Shown piece by piece: positions 6,921 through 13,484 of a stretch of DNA of 13,484 bases; the stretch's first letter is position 1; each line of letters starts with the position of its first letter. The stretch spans positions 1 to 13,484 of the forward strand of contig JAEZYO010001053.1 of NCBI GenBank assembly GCA_023419055.1, written 5' to 3'. Under the pieces are notes generated by a model. That model searched no databases and was not told the origin of the DNA. It saw only the letters and a program-made list of their open reading frames with translations. Source of the stretch: Pseudomonadota bacterium. GTDB taxonomy: Bacteria; Myxococcota; Polyangia; Polyangiales; Polyangiaceae. A program made the position numbers and the translations under genes.

Positions 6921-9092
6921 TCAGCGCAGGGAAAACTCTGCCTGGAGCGTCGCGCGAGAGCTTCCGCCCACGAACAGGTGAAAGCGGCCCGGTTCGACGC
7001 GCCGCTTCATATCCTGACCCACGAACGCCAGGTCTTCGGTCCCGAGCTGGAACTCGACGCGGCGCCGCTCGCCGGGAGCGAGCTTCACGCGCGCGAAGCG
7101 CTTGAGCTCACGCACCGGGCGCGTGACGCTCGCCACCAGATCCCTGAGGTAGAGCTGCGCCACTTCGGTCCCCTCGACCTTGCCGGTGTTCACGAGCTCG
7201 AAGCTGACGGTGAGCGACTCGTCCCGCGCGATCTCTCGCTGCGAGAGGGTGAGCTCGCGATACTCGAACGACGTGTAGCTGAGGCCGAAGCCGAACGGGA
7301 ACTCCGGGCTCGTCTCGACGTCCATGTGCGAGATCGAAAAATCCTTGGGATCGAGCGGCGAACCGAGGGGAATGCCCTGGTCTTCCTCGCTCTTAGGGGG
7401 ACGGCCGCCGTTCTTCTTGGCGTAGTAGATCGGGACCTGGCCGAGCGTGCGCGGAATGGTGACCGGCAGCTTGCCGCTCGGGTTTGCGGCCCCGGTGAGC
7501 AGGTCGGCGACGGCAGCGCCACCCATGGTGCCGGGATGCCAGGCCCAGAGCACCGCGCTCGCGTGCTCGAGCAACGGTCCGAGGGTGAGGGGACGACCGG
7601 TCATCACCACCAAGACGATGGGCTTTCCTGCCGAGGCGAGCACCTCGACGAGCTCCGCTTGAGCACCGGGTAGATCGATGAACGCGCGGCAGCGGGCCTC
7701 GCCGGAGAGCGCCCAGTCCTCCCCCACGAACACGAGCCCGACGTCCGCAGCGGCCAGCGCGTCGAACGCCGCCGTGAAGCCCGAAGTGTCGGTGCTGCGC
7801 GGTGAAGGAAGTCCCGGCGTGAAGCTCACGCGATCGCCCAGGCGTTCGCGCAGCGCCGTGAGCGCGGTCACGGTCTCTTCTGCCTTGCCGTCGTACGCCC
7901 AACAGCCGAGGTGATCGATCCCGCTCTCGGCCAGGGTCCCGATGACCGCGACCTTCGCTGCTTCGCCGAGCGGCAGCGCGCCGTCGTTCTTGAGCAACAC
8001 GGCGCTCTCGGTGGCGAGGGCGTGCGCCACCTCGCGATGCTCGGGGGCGAGCAGTACGCGATCGTGCACGTCGCGATACGGGTTCTCGAACAAGCCGCAC
8101 GCGAACTTCACGCGCAGGATCTGGCGCACCAGATCATCGAGCTCGCGCTCGTCGAGCTTGCCGTCGTTCACCAGCTTCTCGAGCTCGTCGAGGTAGCAGG
8201 TGGTCGCCATCTCCATGTTCAGCCCGGCCTTGACCGCGGTCTCCGCCGCGTCGCGGTTCGTCTCGCAGAGGCCGTGGTTCAGCATCTCCCAGATCGACGC
8301 CCAGTCGCTCACGACGAAGCCTTCGAAGCCCCACTCCTCTCGCAGCACCTGGCGCAAGAGGAGGCGGTTACCGCTTGCCGGAACGCCGTTCAGATCGGTG
8401 AACGCGCTCATCAGCGTAGCCGCGCCGGCGTCGACGCAAGCCTTGAAAGGCGGCAGGTAGAGCTCCCGCAGGAGCTGCTCGGGCACCGGCGTCGTGTTGT
8501 AGTCCTTGCCGGCTTCCACCGCGCCGTAGCCGGCGAAGTGCTTCGCGCACGCGGCGACGCGCTCCGGGTGCGTGAGGTCCGTACCCTGGAAGCCGCGCAC
8601 CATCGCCGCTCCGAGGCAGCTCGCCAGGTACGGGTCTTCGCCCGGGCCCTCGGCGATGCGTCCCCAGCGAGGCTCGCGCGTGACGTCGACCATGGGCGCG
8701 AAGGTCCAGTCGACGCCCTGCGAGGCCGCTTCACGCGCGGCGACTTGCGCTGCTCGCTCCACGAGCTCGGGATCGAAGCTCGAGGCTTGGCCCACCGGGA
8801 TCGGGAAGATGGTGCGGAAGCCGTGAATCACGTCGCGTCCGAAGATGATCGGGATGCCGAGGCGGCTCTTCTCGACGGCGATGCGCTGGAGCTCGTTTCT
8901 ATCCTCTTTGCGCGCGTTCAAGAAGGACCCCACCATGCCCTGGGCCACCGCGGATTGCTGCGCCGGGGAGGGCGGCCCGCCCAGGTTCTGCTGGCACATT
9001 TGCCCGATTTTCTCGCGCAGGGTCATGCGAGCGAGGAGCTCGTTCACGCGGGAATCGAAGCGGCTGAGGCGCGGGGCGGCGGTTTCGTTCAC
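6921..9092 (-). CDS. Glycoside hydrolase family 3, beta-glucosidase type (BglX-like)
   Basis: This 723-residue enzyme probably releases terminal beta-linked glucose or related sugars from oligosaccharides. Domain 1 (about 10-330) is a TIM barrel with the GH3 signatures GIPIIFGRDVIHG (79-91), the KHFAGYG loop (184-190) and VVSDW (260-264), where Asp263 is the expected catalytic nucleophile. Domain 2 (about 355-555) contains GEDWALSGEARCR (457-469); Glu465 is the likely acid/base by family analogy. PFGFGLSYT (599-607) leads into a C-terminal fibronectin-III-like domain (about 625-715). All catalytic parts are present and the length matches BglX without its signal peptide. No signal peptide or lipobox is visible, so it is probably cytoplasmic. 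The start is GTG at 9092: an in-frame stop sits 12 bases upstream and AAGAGGA precedes it. Substrate cannot be read from sequence. Confidence 0.93.
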   Translation of the reverse strand: MNETAAPRLSRFDSRVNELLARMTLREKIGQMCQQNLGGPPSPAQQSAVAQGMVGSFLNARKEDRNELQRIAVEKSRLGIPIIFGRDVIHGFRTIFPIPVGQASSFDPELVERAAQVAAREAASQGVDWTFAPMVDVTREPRWGRIAEGPGEDPYLASCLGAAMVRGFQGTDLTHPERVAACAKHFAGYGAVEAGKDYNTTPVPEQLLRELYLPPFKACVDAGAATLMSAFTDLNGVPASGNRLLLRQVLREEWGFEGFVVSDWASIWEMLNHGLCETNRDAAETAVKAGLNMEMATTCYLDELEKLVNDGKLDERELDDLVRQILRVKFACGLFENPYRDVHDRVLLAPEHREVAHALATESAVLLKNDGALPLGEAAKVAVIGTLAESGIDHLGCWAYDGKAEETVTALTALRERLGDRVSFTPGLPSPRSTDTSGFTAAFDALAAADVGLVFVGEDWALSGEARCRAFIDLPGAQAELVEVLASAGKPIVLVVMTGRPLTLGPLLEHASAVLWAWHPGTMGGAAVADLLTGAANPSGKLPVTIPRTLGQVPIYYAKKNGGRPPKSEEDQGIPLGSPLDPKDFSISHMDVETSPEFPFGFGLSYTSFEYRELTLSQREIARDESLTVSFELVNTGKVEGTEVAQLYLRDLVASVTRPVRELKRFARVKLAPGERRRVEFQLGTEDLAFVGQDMKRRVEPGRFHLFVGGSSRATLQAEFSLR

Positions 9093-9096
9093 GGCG

Positions 9097-9103
9097 TCCT
9101 CTT
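9097..9103 (-). promoter_or_regulatory. Ribosome binding site of the GH3 gene
   Basis: On the minus strand AAGAGGA ends 4 bases before the GTG at 9092-9090. The in-frame TAA at 9104-9102 overlaps this site, so no longer protein is possible and the GTG start is secure. Confidence 0.65.
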
Positions 9104-9107
9104 AGCA

Positions 9108-9128
9108 TCCCCGGCGCCGAGCCGGGGA
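9108..9128. promoter_or_regulatory. Perfect 8-bp inverted repeat in the divergent intergenic region
   Basis: TCCCCGGC (9108-9115) and GCCGGGGA (9121-9128) are exact reverse complements separated by 5 bases. The element starts 16 bases upstream of the glycosidase GTG, in the 114-base region shared by two divergent genes. It could be an operator or a hairpin in the glycosidase leader RNA. A second, competing repeat, CCGAGC (9117-9122) with GCTCGG (9129-9134), overlaps it. There is no T-run on either strand, so it is not a typical terminator. Chance is a real alternative in DNA this GC-rich. Confidence 0.35.
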
Positions 9129-9194
9129 GCTCGGGGCGGGTGGTCGGGAGTGAAGATCGCTGGTTCGGCGAGCGCGAGAAGGCCCGTAGTGCGC

Positions 9195-9200
9195 TAGGCT
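9195..9200 (+). promoter_or_regulatory. Possible -10 element of a leaderless promoter
   Basis: TAGGCT matches the TANNNT pattern of bacterial -10 hexamers and ends 6 bases before the GTG at 9207. That would place transcription initiation at or near the first codon. No convincing -35 box is seen at the expected distance. Its first three bases also form the in-frame stop that limits the gene on its 5' side. Confidence 0.3.
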
Positions 9201-9206
9201 CTCCTC

Positions 9207-9677
9207 GTGAGCGAGCGTCCTTTTCGAGTGCTCGGGGTCCAACAAGTAGCTTTGGGCGCGCTCGATCGAAGCCGCCTGCGCCGGCTCTGGGTCGAGCTCT
9301 TGGGGCTCGCCCCGGCCGGGACGTTCCGGAGCGAGCGCGAGAACGTGGACGAAGAGATCCTGAAGCTTGGTTCCGGACCGCTCGCCGTCGAAGTCGATCT
9401 GATGCAGCCGCTCGATCCCAGCGCCAAGCCGCGCGTTCAGGAGCCGGCGCTCAATCACGTGGGGTTGTGGGTGGACGATCTCTCCGCGGCGAGGGCCTGG
9501 CTCGAGGCTCGAGGTGTGCGGTTCGCCGGCGAGACACGCGTCGGCGCCGCGGGGCACGCGGTCGCCTTCATTCACCCCAAGGGTGATTCAGTAACACCAC
9601 AGGGTGGAGAGGGTGTCCTGATCGAGCTCGTTCAGGCGCCGCCCGACGTGATCGCCGCGTTCACGGCCGAGCGCTAG
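9207..9677 (+). CDS. Methylmalonyl-CoA epimerase-like VOC-fold protein
   Basis: This 156-residue protein has two vicinal-oxygen-chelate (glyoxalase-type) modules and most resembles methylmalonyl-CoA epimerase, which interconverts the (S) and (R) forms of methylmalonyl-CoA. Matching segments are LMQPLDP (65-71), [10 protein letters not shown] (83-92), FIHPKG (121-126) and [10 protein letters not shown] (136-145), with EEILKLG (49-55) where the catalytic Glu48 of the Propionibacterium enzyme falls. Comparing with that enzyme's metal ligands (His12, Gln65, His91, Glu141), His84 and Glu140 are kept. The first ligand is Gln13 and the second probably Asp64, so metal binding or substrate may differ. 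Its neighbours, mutase and MeaB, favour the epimerase role. The GTG start is bounded by an in-frame TAG at 9195, and no Shine-Dalgarno sequence is visible. The 3' end overlaps meaB tail to tail by 17 bases. Another VOC lyase or isomerase is the alternative. Confidence 0.72.
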   Translation: MSERPFRVLGVQQVALGALDRSRLRRLWVELLGLAPAGTFRSERENVDEEILKLGSGPLAVEVDLMQPLDPSAKPRVQEPALNHVGLWVDDLSAARAWLEARGVRFAGETRVGAAGHAVAFIHPKGDSVTPQGGEGVLIELVQAPPDVIAAFTAER

Positions 9678-10634
9678 GGAGCGCCAGGTCGAGGAGCTCG
9701 CGCGCAGCGGCCCGAGCGCCGAGCTTGCCCTCGAGGAGCGCGCGCTCGAGCTCGGCCTTGCGTTGCACGAGCTCGGGGCGAGACCACAGGCGCGCCCGCA
9801 CGCCGCGCTCCACGCTGTGCTCGAACCACGCGAGATCTTGGGCCGCCCGGCGCTCCGTGAGCGCTCCCGAGGCCGCGGCGCGCTCATGGAAGGCGTCGAG
9901 GGCGTCGGCGAGCGCGTCGACGCCCTGCCCGGTCGTGGCGCTGACGAGCAGCACGGCGGGCCGCTCGGCGGCGTGCGCGAAGAGGCCGAGCGCCGACTCG
10001 AGCTCCGAGCGCGCCTGCTCCGCACGAGCCAGATCGGCGCCGTCGGCTTTGGTGATCACCAGCAGATCGGCGTGCTCCAAGATCCCGCGCTTCATGCCCT
10101 GCAGCTCGTCTCCGGCGCCGGGCGCCACGAGCACGACCAGGCAGTCGACGAGATCCGCCACCGCGAGCTCGCTCTGCCCGACGCCGACCGTCTCCACCAG
10201 CACGTGGTCGAAGCCCGCGGCCTCGCAGAGCAGCATCGCCTCTCGCGTGCGCGGCGCGAGCCCGCCGCTCTCTCCGCGTGACGGGCTAGGGCGGATGAAC
10301 GCCGCCGGGTGCGCGGCGAGTCGAGCCATCCTGGTCTTGTCGCCGAGCACGCTGCCGTGTGTCTTCTGGCTCGAGGGATCGATCGCGAGCACGCTCGGTC
10401 GGGCTCCACGCTCGACCAGGCGAAGGCCCAGCGCGTCTATCAGAGTGCTCTTGCCCACGCCCGGCGGGCCCGAAATGCCGAGGCGCACGGAACGCCCGCT
10501 CGCGGGCAGGCAGCGATCGAGGAGCTCGAGCGCGATCGGCTCGTCCTCGGGCCGGTCGCTCTCGACGGCGGTGATGGCACGGGACAGCGAGCGCCGGTCA
10601 CCGCCGAGCACGCCATCGGCGAGCTCTCGCGCGT

Positions 10635-10638
<4 letters not shown>
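9661..10638 (-). CDS. meaB: MeaB, G-protein chaperone of methylmalonyl-CoA mutase
   Basis: MeaB is a P-loop GTPase (SIMIBI class, MeaB/ArgK family) that gates cobalamin loading and protects methylmalonyl-CoA mutase from inactivation. The protein has 325 residues, close to the family norm. Motifs are Walker [10 protein letters not shown] (57-65), the [19 protein letters not shown] segment (86-104), the switch region ETVGVGQSE (149-157), [16 protein letters not shown] (176-191) and the base-specificity motif ITKAD (195-199), where many relatives have NKxD. A helical C-terminal dimerisation arm follows (about 265-325). The GTG start at 10638 overlaps the mutase stop (GTGA), with GAGG 7 bases upstream. 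The frame stays open further upstream inside the mutase gene, but that extension is arginine-rich shadow sequence. The stop lies within the 3' end of the convergent epimerase-like gene. Adjacency to the mutase makes the assignment firm. Confidence 0.94.
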
Positions 10639-12740
<2,102 letters not shown>

Positions 12741-12741
12741 G

Positions 12742-13484
12742 TCATGTCGTAGCGCCGCGCTTGCGGTTGCGCACGATGCGCTCGAGCGCGACGCCTGCGG
12801 CTTCGGCGATCTGGTCCACGCGACGCGAGGCCATCGAGGTTTGAGTCAGCCGCGCCGCCACCAGGACCACGCTGACTCGACCGGAGACGGTGATGGGGGC
12901 GACGTAGATCTCCTCGTCGGCGCGGGGAGGGAGGAGCTCGCGCAGGCTGTCGTGCGCCGACGTGGCGGGGAGCGCGCCGAGGTAATAGCCCTGGTGGATG
13001 GCGGTCTCGAGGACGCTCGCGGTGCTCGTCGGCAGCTTCACCCGCCGGATTCGCTCGGCGTCACCGAGCTCGACACTCCCGGTACGCGCCTCGAAGGAGC
13101 TACCCCGCAAGGTCAAGGCGACGACCAGCATCGGCTCGAGTCCGCTCACGCAGAGCTCGAGCACCTCTTCCGGGGCAACCGCTCGTTCGAGCGCGGCGAG
13201 CACCCTTTCCGCGTCTCCACTGAGGTCGCTCTGCTTCTTCGTCGGCGCGGTCGCGGTCGAGACCACGGCCTCGTCTTCCGGACGCGAGGGCGCCCCGTGG
13301 CCCTTGGGCCGTGCGAGGCTCAGCACCGGCTCGGGCGCCTCTTCGGCGCTCTCCGCGAAATGGCGCCCCTGCTCGGCGGAGCCGTTCGCGCCGCCGTGCT
13401 TTCTCACCAGGGGGAGGGGGCGCTCGCTCGTCGCGTGCGGCGCGTTGGGCGGCAAGGACACCTGAGCGGGACGCACCTTGACGC
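12742..13484 (-). CDS. Protein with disordered N-terminus and GAF-like C-terminal domain (5' end uncertain or cut)
   Basis: I do not recognise a named family. The frame is open to the right edge of the window; a GTG at 13476 could start a 244-residue protein, but the true start may lie outside. Counting from that GTG, residues 1-85 are low in complexity, rich in Pro, Ala, Ser, Glu and Arg with no hydrophobic core, probably a linker. Residues about 88-235 look folded: a helix ([13 protein letters not shown], 88-100), a strand ([10 protein letters not shown], 116-125), a loop with [17 protein letters not shown] (154-170), then [20 protein letters not shown] (191-210) and a final long helix. That order, ending in a strand pair with a modest hydrophobic core, resembles GAF sensor domains, by pattern only. 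It heads the mutase-meaB operon, one base from the mutase start, so a regulatory role is conceivable but unproven. No catalytic or DNA-binding motif is visible. Confidence 0.6.
   Translation of the reverse strand, partial: VKVRPAQVSLPPNAPHATSERPLPLVRKHGGANGSAEQGRHFAESAEEAPEPVLSLARPKGHGAPSRPEDEAVVSTATAPTKKQSDLSGDAERVLAALERAVAPEEVLELCVSGLEPMLVVALTLRGSSFEARTGSVELGDAERIRRVKLPTSTASVLETAIHQGYYLGALPATSAHDSLRELLPPRADEEIYVAPITVSGRVSVVLVAARLTQTSMASRRVDQIAEAAGVALERIVRNRKRGATT

Noticed and set aside
6905..6950. Possible bidirectional terminator between gspN and the GH3 gene
   Set aside because: Only 9 bases separate the stops. The best pairing nearby is a 4-bp stem with no T-tract, so I cannot support a terminator.
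7911..9197. A 428-codon open frame antisense to the GH3 gene that crosses into the intergenic region
   Set aside because: No domain or ribosome site; the GH3 gene is complete with catalytic residues, so this is a composition artefact.
9572..9586. 6-bp hairpin TCACCC-CAA-GGGTGA near the end of the epimerase-like gene
   Set aside because: It lies inside the coding region about 90 bases before the stop, in a loop joining two conserved strands, with no T-run. It is too weak to call a terminator.

Overview
The window looks like chromosomal DNA of a myxobacterium or close relative (Myxococcota, possibly Polyangiales). The grounds are very high GC with G/C-rich third codon positions, dense gene packing with frequent GTG starts, a type II secretion (T2SS) gene order that includes the GspN type found in this group, and a propionate/methylmalonyl-CoA gene cluster. 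The lineage is an inference, because no rRNA or marker gene lies in the window. There are no mobile elements, CRISPR arrays, tRNAs or rRNAs, and no gene-free stretch longer than about 115 bases.

Layout: (1) 1-6911, + strand: the distal part of a T2SS operon, gspG (3' end only), gspH, gspI, gspJ, gspK, gspL, gspM, gspN. Neighbouring genes overlap by 1-4 bases or abut, except for 21 bases between gspK and gspL. That gap separates the pseudopilin block (G-K) from the inner-membrane platform block (L-N). The outer-membrane secretin, ATPase and GspF-type platform protein are not in the window. (2) 6921-9092, - strand: a family GH3 beta-glucosidase-type glycosidase that converges on gspN with 9 bases between the stop codons. 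(3) 9093-9206: a 114-base divergent intergenic region, the only substantial non-coding stretch, with a perfect 8-bp inverted repeat. (4) 9207-9677, + strand: a methylmalonyl-CoA epimerase-like VOC protein whose 3' end overlaps the next gene tail to tail by 17 bases. (5) 9661-13484, - strand: an operon read from the right edge leftwards, with a GAF-like protein of unknown role (5' end cut), methylmalonyl-CoA mutase and its G-protein chaperone MeaB, each coupled to the next by a 1-base gap or a GTGA overlap.

How the genes work together: in the T2SS block, GspG forms the pseudopilus shaft, GspH-K are minor pseudopilins (I-J-K forming the tip in known systems), and GspL/M/N are single-pass inner-membrane proteins that link the pseudopilus to the rest of the machine. 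In the right half, epimerase, mutase and MeaB cover the last steps of propionyl-CoA use: (S)- to (R)-methylmalonyl-CoA, then succinyl-CoA, with MeaB protecting or loading the B12 enzyme. The glycosidase has no visible export signal and no clear link to either block.

I see no undescribed multi-gene system here. The points most worth checking are the altered metal-ligand set and the apparently leaderless start of the epimerase-like gene, Met/Gly-rich expansions in GspI and GspK, a GspL that keeps actin-like nucleotide-site motifs, and the uncharacterised GAF-like gene heading the mutase operon.
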